Of a DNA stretch of 64,000 bases, positions 1 to 14,600 are shown in pieces. The translations under genes and the position numbers were made by a program. Below the pieces are notes generated by a model. The model did not search any database and was not told where the DNA came from. It saw nothing but the letters and a program-made list of their open reading frames with translations. This DNA is from Dipetalonema caudispina (Eukaryota; Nematoda; Chromadorea; Rhabditida; Onchocercidae), in NCBI GenBank assembly GCA_013365325.1, contig JABVXV010000075.1, forward strand, positions 62,001 through 126,000, given 5' to 3'. Position 1 is the first letter of the stretch, and each line of letters starts with the position of its first letter.

Positions 1-2695
1 GAAAAATTGATTTCATTTTCAGAATTAACTTGTCGGATATGATGTATCTGCATTTATTCAACAAGAATAACACTTTCTAGTTATGAATTATCTCATTCAA
101 TTTCAATTGAAAACTGACAGCAAATCCCAATAATCAAATAAAACCAATCTTTTTTTCTTTTTTTTTGTGAAAAAAATCCAAAAGAAAGATTTGGTACAAT
201 TTAGGCTATTCACTCAAATACAAATTCGAATCAATGTTCAGAAGTTAATTTAAAAGACTGAAGCACCATATCCAATGATTATCTTTGGCTGAATTTGAGG
301 AGTTCAAGCTGTTTACTTTATAATTCCATAGACTTAAGACGTTTGTTTAATTTGCTTGGTTTTATCATTTATGTCTTTAGTATGAAAGATAAAATATCTT
401 TGACGGTGTAAGTTATCATTTTCAGTCATATAATTTTTTTTTTTTTATTGAGTACCACACGGTATGTAAATTTAATCCATAGATACGATAATATGTGAAA
501 ATAACTTATCGAAAAGTTTTTAGTAAATCGTACGTTCTATATTGATATAATTTGTCTTTGAGGATAAACAACCGTTTTATTTACAAAGGTTTGTGTCTTG
601 GATTGCTCTTATTATCATCTCACTGCTTACATTTCTATCGTGATTCATTACCGGAAATACTCCTTCAAGTATAATTAAGCAATTAAGTCTTAATTTTGTC
701 ATAAGACTATTTATTTATTGAACTTAACGTGATGCTCTCGTACAACTCACATTGTTTATTTATACAATATACATTACACATTCCCAAGTTATGAATTATT
801 TTGCCATTTAGAAACAAGATTTATTCCTTCTTTTTTATTACTGTTTTTTTTTTTTTTTTTTTTAATTTACAGATGGTGAAATTCTTTTGAACAATTAATC
901 CTTAATAGCTTGAATTGACTTTTTTTCTGGTTCTTAATGAAAGTTGGAGAGATGAAGTTTTTTTAGAAAGTTTCAAATGGCTTGAAAATCAAAACGATAT
1001 GAGATAATTCACAACGACTGCTGTCAAAATAATCAAACAGATATCCTCACATATCATTTTACCATAGATGCAATGATAATAAACCCAATTATTATTACAT
1101 AAGTTCAGATTCGCTTATTTATATTTAATTTGTTTTGAAAACCGTTATTCTTTCAGTGTGCTTCCTATTGATATTGTTGATAATTCTGCTTAACAAAATT
1201 CAAGTTAATTACTTTGATTACGTAAATCTCTCAAATCCTCACTTCCAACTTTGTATGGGGTATACTTTGAAAAGTCATAGTTTATTTCATCCCTTATCTT
1301 TTTATTGCGCTATTCAGGATAGGTCTCTCTTGTGAAGTTTAGATAAACGAACTGTTGGTTGCGGTTGCAAACTTTAGTTTATGGATTGTGTTGTTCAAAT
1401 GAATAGTAAGGAAGTATACATATATGGCTAGTCGTATACACAATTTAGGTCTACGGTAAGCTACAGCTACTCCTGTCCAGACATATTTTTTCAAATTACG
1501 GAGGACAAACAAATCGGAAAATGACCATCTTCATGAAGACCATTTACATTTAAAAACTGTAAAGAGGTTACAAAAACTTTCATAAATGACCAATAATCAT
1601 TAGCTTACTTACATCCCTTATATATGCGTATCTCCCATCTAGCTCATGAGAGATTACACTGCAACGATGTAACTGTAATATAATTTACTCCTGATCCATA
1701 CTGATCCAGCTAAATCACGCCCTAAGACCTCATTTCTGACTCTTCAGAGCCAGAAATGATGTCACATTTTTAATCAAGCTCAGCTATATCATTTATGCTC
1801 CCATTCCTAGAGCTAGATTTCTCAAAAGTAAAAACTCGAAATGAACATTTCGTTGGGGCCTAAGAGTTTCGAGTGATTCCAGATGCAACGACCTCAATTT
1901 TTTGACAAAAACGAATTGTAACCCCGAACATGTCCTCATCATACTCTCTCACTTTTCCAAGAATACAACATATCAACATGAACAAAGAATCTAAAAGAAC
2001 AAAGAAGTTTGGTTTGCTAGTAAATTCTTTTTATTTCGTCTGTAAGGCAAATATATATTGGCACGGGCATTGTAAACTTGATATATTTTAAAGTTACGAG
2101 TGAAGGAAGAGATATGTACAAATGAAGCCACAGAATAGAAAAGAAACTAACTGTTTTGCTCATCAAACAGGCAAGACCTGGTGACAAAAGTAATAACAAA
2201 GCAAGCGAATAACAACTGATGTAACTAGCAGGTGCCGCTATGGAATTTTTCGCAAAACAACAATGCAGGCAAACGCAGGTTCTTGAAAACGTGAAAAAGT
2301 AACACATCCTCTGCAGCGCTTCACATAAAGATGCATTACTGACAATGCGAACATTTTAGAAACTACTCGGACTCGGAAGTCAAAAAAGACTGTACTACTT
2401 CCCACAAGCAACATTTCCAGATGCAATAGCTAATAAGACAGTTCTCGGATAATGAGCACATAACCTTTAACAAGAAGGCTCTATTACGACTGCAACTAAA
2501 AGCACTCAAGTGAAAAAACTCCCTCATCACAAAATGATTTTTCCAAATCTATTTAATAATCACTCCCTAACTGTAAAAACAACGCCAGAGATTAATTTTT
2601 AACGAAAAAAAAAGTAAATCAGTTGTTCACATAAACGCATTTATTGGCATGTAATTTCAAAACAGCGCTGAAATAAAGAGCTAGTTTATAAGTGA
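1..2695. other. Non-coding flank downstream of the ACC gene
   Basis: This is AT-rich DNA with T/A homopolymers (for example a T run at about 846-863). No reading frame here has recognisable protein content or a credible set of splice sites. The right edge, next to the ACC stop codon, is the 3' UTR of the minus-strand ACC gene. A small imperfect inverted repeat is visible near 1731-1760. I see nothing else that I can support. Confidence 0.6.
2640..2645 (-). terminator. Polyadenylation signal of the ACC gene
   Basis: On the minus strand this reads AATAAA, about 50 bases past the proposed ACC stop codon. That distance suits a short nematode 3' UTR and independently supports the small last exon at 2696-2771. 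Confidence 0.6.
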
Positions 2696-5600
2696 TCACA
2701 ACCTTTCGTTCTTCATTTCCCGTATTAATAAATCACACTTTTTCGCGAAATCTCCAAGCTTCTCCGAAGGTCTGTGAATGAGTTATTTCATTACTGATTA
2801 AAAATAATTTCTCAGAGACCACTTTTATTTCCCGAGACCGTCCATCGCAAAAACCATTTAAACGAGTAATCACAATGAACAAATGTTCGAACTTAATGCG
2901 AACTTATCCAATTTCTTAGGTTAAAATATTTACATCTTCGATTCAGACTAACTTACATTCCATAATGCTCTCCAATTTTGAGGAAATCGTTTCCAATAAG
3001 GAATGTAACAATCTGTTTCCTTTCCTTACGCAGGAGTTTTATGGCATCTTCATCCGGGTAACTATGCCAAGAAAAAGTTTCATCTCGAGTTTTCACAAAA
3101 TAATGTTGTAAGGATTCTTGCATTTTCCGAATATCTTCCAGACATTTCACATCAACAGCCTAGAACATGAAATTCATTTTTTCGATTACTTTCCTGATTT
3201 TCTGAATATGATTTGAATGCACTTCTAACCTCCCTGTATATATCCCGTTCAATGCACAATCTCAAAAGGCGTCGTGCAAAAAATGCTCTTGATTCTTCCC
3301 ATTTCACTACTTCCTGAAATGTCTTTGTTTTTAAAGAAATTAGCAGTTTTCCCAGATAACACTGGAACCTTACAAATTTTAATCTTTTTTTTTATTATTT
3401 ATAAAATAGAAAATCTACGAACAAAATTTCAAAAGATTCTATATAAAAATCATCATAATATCTGAAGCTATCATCTAAAAATTGGTAAATAAGAATTTTC
3501 GACAAACTAAGAAGTAGAAATACCAAAACAGTTTTCGACATAACAGATGATAGTAAAGTTAAGATTCCATCCGTTTCTAAATAAAAACAATACCTTAATG
3601 GCACCAACAGCTTTCATTCGCACTGCTGTGTCATGCAAATCGGCAAATGTGATAGCGATATTACGATAGGTTGGCATTAACAGCTGAATACGAGCAGTGA
3701 TGTCCATTTTCACATCGTTACCCTCTTTTTCCAACATTTCTAATCGATTCAATTCCTTATCCAGTCGTCGCATCAGTGGTACCAAATCCTTCAAGTTTGC
3801 ATCTATTAACAAAACAGTAATAAAGTTATACCACTCATTAGAAGTTCGTCCTTGAAGAACCTATATCCTCCAGACTAGAATTTCACATTGTAATATCCTG
3901 TCTATTTCTTCCATCAACACTTTTTGAAAAAAGATCCAATTACGATTAGGCAAAAGCAAACCAGACTCTTGCACATATCAACAATGCAAGAGAAATTCTT
4001 TGGTCACTTTTATTAAAAACATTCAGATGGCCGGAATTTCTGAACTTCGAACATCTGAAATCCAAAAAAAAAATGTACTACTGTACACTAACTTTACGCA
4101 TTTTGACTTGAACGGTTCCTTCTGGTTCCAGAACACCACCCCTTGATCTCGGATCAGCAAACATCTGCATACATACAGGATTTATTGTTGGGTCAACAAC
4201 TGCCCAAGCCCCACCGCGTAGTTCTCCATACGGCGGAATATAAACTATCACCGGATTCAGGTATTTACATAATTGATCAACTATATAAGCACCAAATTTC
4301 AGGACCATTTCGAACATATCTATAACAAATATTTTAAATCCAATCATTCTTTAAAATTTTAAAAATTGCGAGACATTTTAGCAAAGTAATGAGTACTGAA
4401 AAACGAGGCTTACAAAAAAACTCATGTCTTGAAATATGTCTATTTTCCATTTATAAATGCAAAATAAAACTACCTTTCTGACCACCGCTGAAGCCACGCC
4501 AGTTGGCTAGAATAAACAAAGGCAAAGATTCTTTATTGAAATCTTCGATCGCTTCAGCAGTCTATAACTACCACAACTTCAGTGGTGAATGAAAAGAAAG
4601 AATTCAACAAGGCTGAAGTATATATGAGTTAAGAAAATACACCAAAGCAGCAAATTTAATCATAATTAAAAATTGATAAAACTTACTTTGTATGCAGAAT
4701 CAGGATACCACACTTGGCCAGCTTGCTGGATACATTTGGCTTGAGAATCTGGAGCAGCCGGATCAGCCGGAATTTCAGCAAAAACACTTCTTGTTTCCAC
4801 GGCAATAACGCCAACATTGATACCTCCCAGACGTGCTCGACCTGTGATTACCGTTTTTCCCCAGCCTGACTTAATCTTAAAAAGGAAAAGTAGTTGCTTC
4901 AGAAAGTACAAAAATTAGACAACAAATATGCAGAAGATTATATTATGCTACAGCTGGAATACAGATGCTAGGAGCTTACAACTGACATAAATTAATTTCT
5001 TCAACAATTGAGACTTGCTTGAACTATAAAATTGTTGAGTTTTATAGTTTGATTTTCACATTAAAATCTAAAAAGTGAGAAATGACCAGGACTGCGATAA
5101 AAAACTGCCAACTTTATGTCTTGCTAAACCAAACAAGAAAAAGAAAAGAACTTCTTCGAAAGAGTTCCGATCAAAGATCGTCATCATCAAACGTGGATCG
5201 CTTTCTTTATTCTGTGATGGCAAATGACTTAGACATCGATCAATGGGATCTTCATTATATTCAAAATTTGGTTCCTTGAACGGCGCCTGCAAAATAACTA
5301 AATATCGGTAAATCCCAGTTGTAATGATGTTGTTTTTTTGCTAAAATTTTAGGCGTGGAATGATTAATAAATAGCAGAAGAACTCGAACGTAATGGAGTG
5401 TGGATGCATATAAACCTCGACGTTATTAAAATATATATCATTTAAATTACATAAAACATGCTAACTGGATTTAAATTCAAACCTTCACATTTTTACGCGT
5501 GTAAGATAGCCACCTTAGCAATTGGCGGACACCATCATAATCATTGCTAACAGAAGAATGTGTAACACCATTACGAGTCATTATTTCGGTGCCACCCAAC

Positions 5601-8600
5601 TGCCCATTGGATGTATAAACTTCACGACCAAGTACAGAATTCAAGGCAGGCGCGCCAGTTAAAATAATATCTGCATTTTCAACTTGACAAATTCTCCTTG
5701 AAAGTCGAGCAACATAGGCACCGATGCCGACAGTACGACCAGTTACCAAACAGTAGGTTATCACTTCATTGTACGCTCGCGATGTTTCACCCGCAATCAT
5801 TCCGGAACCAACCAGATTCTCTACACCAAGGTCACGCTTAAAGTATACAACATACAAAGTAATTACCATCAAATCTCATTATTTACACATGAAACTGGAA
5901 ACAGTTAAGCATATCAATCTATACTATAAAACAAAAGAATTGAAAGATAAAAAAGGCTGGATTATTAAAAAATAAACCTTAAACGGATATATCGCGCTAA
6001 GAAAACTTTCCAAAGCAGAACGAACAACCGTTACAATAAAACACGAAGTAAATGAAACAAAATCAAATTAATGGATAACGCACATACAAGATAATATGAA
6101 AACACTGGTTTATCTCCTACTCAAAATGCGTACCTCTTTGCCGATAATCCCATCAATTTGATGAAAACCATTTCTACGATGGGTAGCAACAATTTGCTGC
6201 AGTTCACGTACCTCCTCATTTGTAAGATAAAGTCCATCGAAACCCTCCACTGGATTATTTTCGTTCTTCCAAATAACTTTGAAAAGTTTTTTCAGCTGGA
6301 AATACATTTTGTACTTCGAGCAAATAACAACAGAGAAACAGCACACGAGAAAATACTTCCCCGCTTCATTCCAGTTTCTGCTAAAGTAATGAGTCAAAAG
6401 AAAGACAAAAACAACTAACATCAGCCGATAAACCGATCCTTGCACCCGAATTAGCAGCAATGTATATTCGTGGAATTCCTTCCTTCCGACTTAAACGTGA
6501 GGCTTCATAGTACAAACGATGTTCACACATCGAAAATGAGCCAATCTGATGGGAAATATCATTTGCAATGACGATCACTTCTCGCCCTTCTGGGTATTCT
6601 GGAACAACTAACCGTACACGCCATGCAACTATCCCAATTTTACTCAGTGAACCGGTTTCATTAAGTTCAACGAGTTGTTTTGAATCTTCGTCATATACCA
6701 GTTCATGAAATTGGCACAACTTCTCGAGTACCAAGTCTGGTGATTTCTGCGACCTTAAGATGATAGAGATAATGTGAGCTGTGACACATAAAAAAGTTTT
6801 AAGAGAATTTTAAAATGCGAATTTCGAGAAAAAGCTTTTAAAATAATTTACGGCAGGAAAACGAACTTTCTGCGTGCAAGCCATGTGGCAATTACAGCAC
6901 GCTGGAAAAGTAGTGGATAGTCGTAAACATAAGTAGTTTTCAGCACTCGAGCTTTCAGGCGTCGCTTGTCAATTTCTGATCTGCCAAGATACGGATCCGT
7001 AAATGGATTCCAATCTGGATTTCGTCGGTTGTCAACCATTATCTCGAGGCCATGTTTAAAACCCTCCATTCCAGCGTCCACATGAAGCCACTAGAATTAC
7101 TTCCATAAACTTCAGAACTTCGAAATTCAGAACAGATTGAAATTCAGAACATATTCCATCTAAAACCAATACCTCTTCGGCTAAAATGAAAAAAAGAGAT
7201 GGTACCATCAAATCAAGTCAAACTAAACCTGTTATTACTTTATATATAGTAGTAGCAAACTTCTACAAACCGTTATTTTAGACATTAACATCGTCATTGT
7301 AGCAATATCACCATCAATTTAATATTATTAATTAAATTTTTCAATTGAATCAACTCAACGGATAATTTACGGGAATTTAAGTTTACTCTATGCTAGAGAG
7401 AATAAGTTAATCAATCTTTAATCTTAAGTAAATAGAAACTACTAACTTTTTTGGTTCTTGAATTACCATTGCTTGCTTCTGCGCGTAACACTCTGATGAA
7501 TGGCGTAAAACCAGTGTCATCGGTTATAATTACTTTTGTCGCCTGCTCCAAACTTCGTCGTTCACCAAACAAAATGAAATCAAATTCAACTTGATTCACT
7601 TGTGATCTCCACAGAAAATCCTGAAAATAATTGATATGAATAAATTTCATAAATGACACAAAAAAGAATCTTTGGAAAGAGAAAATTACTTTTAAATACT
7701 ATGAACACATTTTCCTGATCACTAAATGAAAACTTGCAGTACCATTTACACTTAAAAATATATAAAAAGTACTAATTACATCAGAAAAAACTTCTTTATA
7801 AACTTACTCTACATTCTCGATAAGCCTTATAAATGACATTTATCCAATCAGCTGGACTCATTTGTATTTCTTTATTGGATGGTGTACGATGGATGAACAG
7901 TAAAACATGATTTCGATCAATTGTGTTTGAACGGTATAAAGCTACGACAATTTCACAGCAAGCACGTTTTAAGGCTTTAATGACACTGCACGTCACTTCC
8001 CTAAATGATTTGAATAAGAAAAAAAGAAAAAAAAAAGAATAAACAAAGAACATAAAAAATAATAGCTCCTTCATGCAGCCCCAAGACGATCTTAGAATTG
8101 CAGCTGAAAAACTGAATTTCGAGAGCTTACCGTTTTGTAATCTCGAGGCATCTCACAACACAATAAAGTATTATGACTACAAAGTTCATTATTCCTCGAC
8201 CGCTCCACAGAAAAAATCATCTTTAAATCAGACGTTAAAATAAAGCCAAACTGCCGACACATTATATAAAAAAGTTGCTCTCATTCAAAACACCTACTCA
8301 GCTGTATAACTGTCAACAACTCGAACCACAGCTCGATAAAAAAACCGGTGTTCCGTTGGATCGGTTTTCCCTTCTGCTTTATATAAATGACCCGAATTAT
8401 GCGATGATTTCAATTTTTCAATCTAAATCATATTATCATGTTAGTCCAAGGAATAAAGTTATAGAACTGCAAATTCGGCAAAGTTGTCTGTAAAACTAAC
8501 GTTATAATTTTCTTTTATACGATGTAAACCAAGTTTAGGGAGATGAGCCAAATCAATATTACGTTGTGAACGAATTTCTTCTTTATGGAACATGTCATAG

Positions 8601-11600
8601 TAGAAAAACATTGGATAAGAATCCGATGATGCTATCAAAATTACGATTTGGCGGATGTTATCATTCTGTACACGACTTATAGCTTCCTGAAAAGTAAATA
8701 TCTATAAATAATTTTTGTAAAACTATGCTAATGCTATCTGCTTGGATGACTAATACCACTTACAATTTCATGGAAACAAAAAATCACTTGTGGGAAGATT
8801 ATTCCATTCAGCACAGTGAGTAATGCAATTAAGCATTTTAACTGAAAATATTCCAAAACTTACCTTTAAAGTCACTGAGAATTTCTCATCCAAATTAGCA
8901 TCACACCGGACAGCTCCAGTTTGTGAAACGATGTAAAGAGTGGAATCTGGTTTTACTATCTTTGCAGCCACCTGTGGTAATCGTTCAACGATCTCCGCTA
9001 CATCGCCGATAACCCGCATCGTTACACTTATTTCAACTACTTCGTCATTTGGAAGACCCAGTCCATGGCTATAACGAAAATTTATCATTTCACAGAAATA
9101 TAACAATACTTGTATAGGTATGGCATAACTTCTGCGTTAATGTTTCCACTGGACTTTAATTCAAACCAATACTTCAGGAAAAGTTAAAACGTACGCAATC
9201 TTCTGTATTGGAATGGAAAATTGTACATCGTGAGGATGCCCATCTTCTAGTCGTCTGATAGAAGCTTCCGGGACACCGCAACATATGGTTACGTATTTTA
9301 GCACCGAATCGAAATTATTATCAAACATTTCAAACAATATGTCGTATTTCTCCAAATTAGTTGGGCTCGGTGACGACCCCTGCAGTAAATGTAAACTTAT
9401 TTTCATCGCTACTCCAACATTTATGAATAAAAAAAAAACCAAATCCCAAATCAGTGGGGAAAATAAAGAGAAGCACAGTACGTACCCTGATCTTAATTTC
9501 AGTGTATGTTGGTGTTTCCGCTTCAATCAGCAGCGTCCTTGCAGCATGCGCCAGTTCCAAATTTTCACTTTTCACGAAGCTGGCAATCTTTTCTAGTACA
9601 GGCGATATCCGTAATATTAAGCGACGATTATTACTAATGCGCCGTAAAATTTTCATTGCCAACAAATTTTTCTCATTAACCTTCGTGTGTGAACAAATTA
9701 GTCTGACGCACCGTTCCGTATCACAAACCTACAACAACAGTCTGACAAATAATCAAAAATTAAACAAATGGTTAACGAGAGAGTCATACGCTAACCTGAG
9801 ATAAAAGTCTTGTAACAGATTTGGCGTACTGATCTTCCTGGAAGAATATTTCACTTTTGTAATAATGTCCAAGAAGATCGTCCAAAACCAGAGCTATATG
9901 ACCTTCTGTTCCATTCTCAAACCTGGCCAAAACTCTTGTTATTGGTTCAAAGATCATCTTCTCCTCCTTCGTCTTTTGAGGATCCAAATCATTTAGATAA
10001 TCCTGGAAATCAATTCCAGTATTCTGGGAACATGTTCTCAGAGAAATTCTAAAACATGACCCAATAACATATCTATTCTTCTAATAGTGTGTCAATTATC
10101 TAACAATGAGTAAAAAAAAGAGATAAAAGCATTAAAATACAAACAAATCCACTAACTTCGATGGCTTTCCGAACTTTCTTTACAGGAAAGTCATCAACAC
10201 GAACTTCAAGAAATTCACTAAGTTGGTTAAGTATTTTTGGCTTAATACGGCTTTTCATCACGGCAAGCTTTTGTTGCATTTGTTCGTAAGGTAGTGAATG
10301 ATCGCTGAGTACAGAAAAAAGAGATTCTACTAAACCATCGGCATAGTTCGAGAACGTTGGCTCTGTTTTACAATAGCCATCAAAGACATTGTGTACTTCC
10401 TGAAAATGGATAAACAAATTAGAAATTCTGGACAGTCAATTCATGAATACTTATTCTCATTCATGTTGAAGTAATGCATAATTAACATGGTCATTCAATG
10501 ATCTTACGGTTTTTCTTCGCAATAGAACAAAAAGTGTGATTAGAATGATAGTAACAAAAACAACAAATCTGAATGTAAGTTTCCCTAGAACTGTTTTAAA
10601 TTTACACCACTTAAACTGTCTTCTTGTGCATCTTCAATATTCCTTTTTCCAAGTACAAATTTGCAATTACCTGGACAACATTTGTGAAATACATATTAAT
10701 TGGAGATACTTTAGTGACACTTTGTGTCCATTCCGGGAATGAATCCTCAAAATCAGTGGGTTTGGTAACTGTTAAACCATTCTGTGCTTCCAAACGAGCA
10801 ACCAAGGTTCCTGGATGCAGCATCTGCCCGGGCTGAGCAACTTTTTCGAAACGACCTCCAACCTGAATAATTGAAATACTTGTAGGAAATATTATTGCCA
10901 TTATGTCAACTAGAGAAACTAATCTACATACTTCATCGAGTATGAGCATCATAACAGCTAAATAATGCCAAAGAATGACAGGACGCATTTCCTAAGGATT
11001 CAAATAAACCAAGAAGGCGTAGCTAAAAAATTACTGGTTATTGCGATTATATATTTATTTATAGCTATTTAGAAAATAACATATACATTCTAGTTCCAAT
11101 CACCTTGGAGCCAGAACACTGGGATAAATGCTCCCAGTGTGAAGCAGCAGTTTGTCGAAAAGGAAACCAATTGCCAGAGAAACGATTTGCATTCAGTGAT
11201 GCCCGACAAATGTTTTCGGATCGAAAAATTACGATAAATTTAAACTTAAATTTAAAATACGAAATATACTAAGAAGCATTACTAATCTAAGAGTCGAAGA
11301 TTTTCACGTATTACTAAAACCTTTTTCACGCGCATATCCAAAACAACTTTCATACTTTCCATACTGGCATATATTTGACCGGGCGAAAGCAGCTCTCCAT
11401 CTTCCGCTTCATAAGTCAGCAATTTACCAGCGCAGGATGATCGTAGCACCGTTGGATCATTTTCTTTTTCAAATATTATCTGAAAATCCAAACACATTTC
11501 ATCGACAAAACTTCTCCTCTAAAAACAGAACAATGCAAAAACAGAACAACAGTAAATGAAAGAACTGAAAGAAATTAAAACATAAATAGAAAATGAATAA

Positions 11601-14600
11601 ACGGGTAGCTTTTAACATTCCTTTCTCAAACAACATCGATCCTAATTTACTATGAACTGAAAGGATGATATTAACCTGCATTCGTCCAATGTGCACTTTG
11701 TAACGTTCAGATTCCTCTTCTATGTAACAAGGATGTGATCGGTCTTTATATTTCAACAAAAGGGTACCATTTCGCAATTCACGGTATTCGACGGGAACAC
11801 AACGGCCATTCATTTTAATCACATATTCAAAACTTGATGTACGCGTAGCAGTAACACTAAAAAGCAAGAAAACTATATTGATATAATCATTTGAAGAGCG
11901 ATGCATTTCATAATATTCTAATATAATTAGCATAATATCATTTCCACATTTGTACATAATGTAGTAGCGTCGGAAAAAAACTAAACCTGTATTTAACGTT
12001 GTCAAAAATAAGCTCCACTTGATGTGTCTCAGTAAGATCAGATGGTTGTAAAATACGTCCCCTGCTTATAGCATTACTAAAGGCACTGAATGCTTCCGTA
12101 ATTTTTGAATGTGCTATCAACATTGAACCATAAGCTACAGCCATTGGTAGTGGAGGAAGCTCTACCTGTAAAAAGCACAAAAAATTTTCCAAACTGTAGA
12201 TGACTTTCAAATAAATTTAAACTTCCAGGATGTTAGAGAATATGGAAGAAACTCGATCTAAGTTCGGTAACTATTTTTTTTGAGAATTTAAAAAAAAAAA
12301 ATGGAATAAATATAAAGAGCAAAAAGTTACTGTGTGCTTCTTAGAAGCAATTCGACGATCCAGCCAAGTGGTATCGATTTTATTTTGCTCAAATTCGCTA
12401 TCCTTGAACAAAGAAATGAGATAGGGTAGCGTTACAGGAAATTTTGATTGAAGCTGCAGTTCCTGTAGCGCATTCAACATATTCGAGATCGCTAAATGCC
12501 TGGAAACAAACTCGGAGTTCTCGAGTATATGTAATATTATAGATTGTAAAAGGTCATGAATTTGAACTGGATCACTTAGCTTACTAGTTCGAATTGATGT
12601 TTCTCTGAATTTTAAAGGCTCCAAAAACATATGAAACTTAAGTTTGTGGTGAGTCTGCTTATTCGATGTGCAAACAATGAAAAAAATGTGGAGAGTTAGA
12701 AACCTCGAGGATCCGGTAGCAAATAGATGGCCAAACTGTGAATCTGCGAATTCGTGAAGAGATCCAGCGCCAACATGGGAAAAATATCCCCAAACAAACT
12801 GTGTAGAACGGAAATTCAAGTTGGTGATTTCACCTGATGCCGGCCGGAAGTTCTCTTCCGGATCTTCGCTTGTTATCCGAACAGATACAACATGCTTGTC
12901 GCAGTGTGGATGTATCTGGAAAGTCATGGATTTGAATTTCGAGTATAAAGGTGGAAATAAAAAAAGAGCGCTCAATAACAACAGCCGTTATCACACATAT
13001 ATCATCCGCTGAATTTAAGTGTCGCCAGAAGCTGACAGTCTTATTAGGAAGTACGGAAAGTTTTGTCTCTGAAAGTCTTAAACATTTCAAAAAGAAAAAA
13101 AAAATCTTGGTGAGGCTACTTACTAGATGGAATGGGATTTTATCAGTACCATATCGACTTTTGCCATAATACAGGCGCACTTCGCTGATGCACTGCAGTG
13201 GTACTCCCATCGCAATTTGCAATTGCGCAGCTGGCAAATTAACGTTTGTTAACATTTCGCTCAACGGATGCTCAACCTAAAATTTGCTAACACTCTTCAG
13301 TTTCCAAGATTACTCAATATTTGTTATGACAATATTAGCACTATTGTCGCAACAACAAGCTGGACATGAAATATCAGTCTCGGGAAAGCAGGTTCTAGTG
13401 ACAGCTATTAAGCTATTCTGTTCAGTCTATCAGTTACGCATGCTTTCCACGGTTGGAACCGCCTAAATTTCGCCCATATTACGTGGGATTTATTTTCGAT
13501 ATTTTCTACCTTTCAGAACTAATGTCCTGCAGAAATCTTCATCATCTTCGTACCACAATTAAATAACTACTCAGATTTTTATTAATCAACTTCAAGAGAA
13601 AGTGGTGGTTTTAAACAAACATTGAATAAAACATTGTTAAAAATCCACGGAAAACAATACAGCTCTCCCCTTCAGTTGATTACACAAGTCCACTGCATTC
13701 AAAATTTACCTGCAACCTTGGATTAAGTTCCAGGAAAAAATATTCATTAGTTTGCGGAAGAAACAAATACTCCACAGTGCCTGCACTAACATATCCAACC
13801 ATTTTGGCCAAACGTACTGCATCCTACAAAAAAGCATTATTTAGTAACTTTCATTATCAAGTAAATTTAAGAGTTGTAAATAAAAGAAAAGTCCAAAATA
13901 AAAAAAAAAAAATAAAAAAAAAAAAACTGACCGCTTCCATATTTCTTTGAACAGCTAAAGGTGCAGCGATGGCTGGTGCTTCTTCAATGATCTTCTGACA
14001 TCTCCTCTGAACTGTACAATCACGGGTTCTCAGTGCAATTACCTCACCGTACATATCACCCAAAAGTTGCACTTCAATATGCCGAGCACCTTCCAAACAG
14101 TGCATCAAAAATATATGTCCACCGGCTACTTCTGCCTAAATTAACCGTTTTTAAACGCGATAATTTTTCCTCCAAAATAAATCTTTTGAACACAGCCATA
14201 AATCGACATCTCTAGTTTATTTCAATGTTCAAACAGCACTTTTTCAGAATTCATTAAAACGAAAAATAAAACTCACTTGCACCCTCCTAAAATTTACTTC
14301 GAAATCAGATTCACTACGTACTAAACGAATTCCTTTGCCACCACCACCTTCCGAAGCTTTGATCATAACAGGATATGCAATTTTTTTCTCCTAAAATGTA
14401 ACGGTATATAATTGCATTACTGAAAATTAATTGAAACACCATCCCTTCTTCAATATTTCATGGTTCAAAATCTGCCATGCAGCTTTATACAATAAAAAAA
14501 ATCAAAGACGTGATAGGGTGAAACCAAATAAACGTAGTTCTAAACTAGACGAAAAGCAGCATACCTTCATTACACGTATTGCCTCTTCATGATCATAAAC

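Noticed and set aside
1135..1335. 66-codon frame with a hydrophobic start resembling a signal peptide
   Set aside because: Starts at a TTG rather than an ATG, and the hydrophobic bias is expected from T-rich DNA; no domain follows.
8130..8240. Possible extra ACC exon in the intron between 8298-8422 and 7808-8000
   Set aside because: Joining the flanking exons directly is in phase and gives the family's expected spacing; the candidate's best frame needs a poor acceptor.
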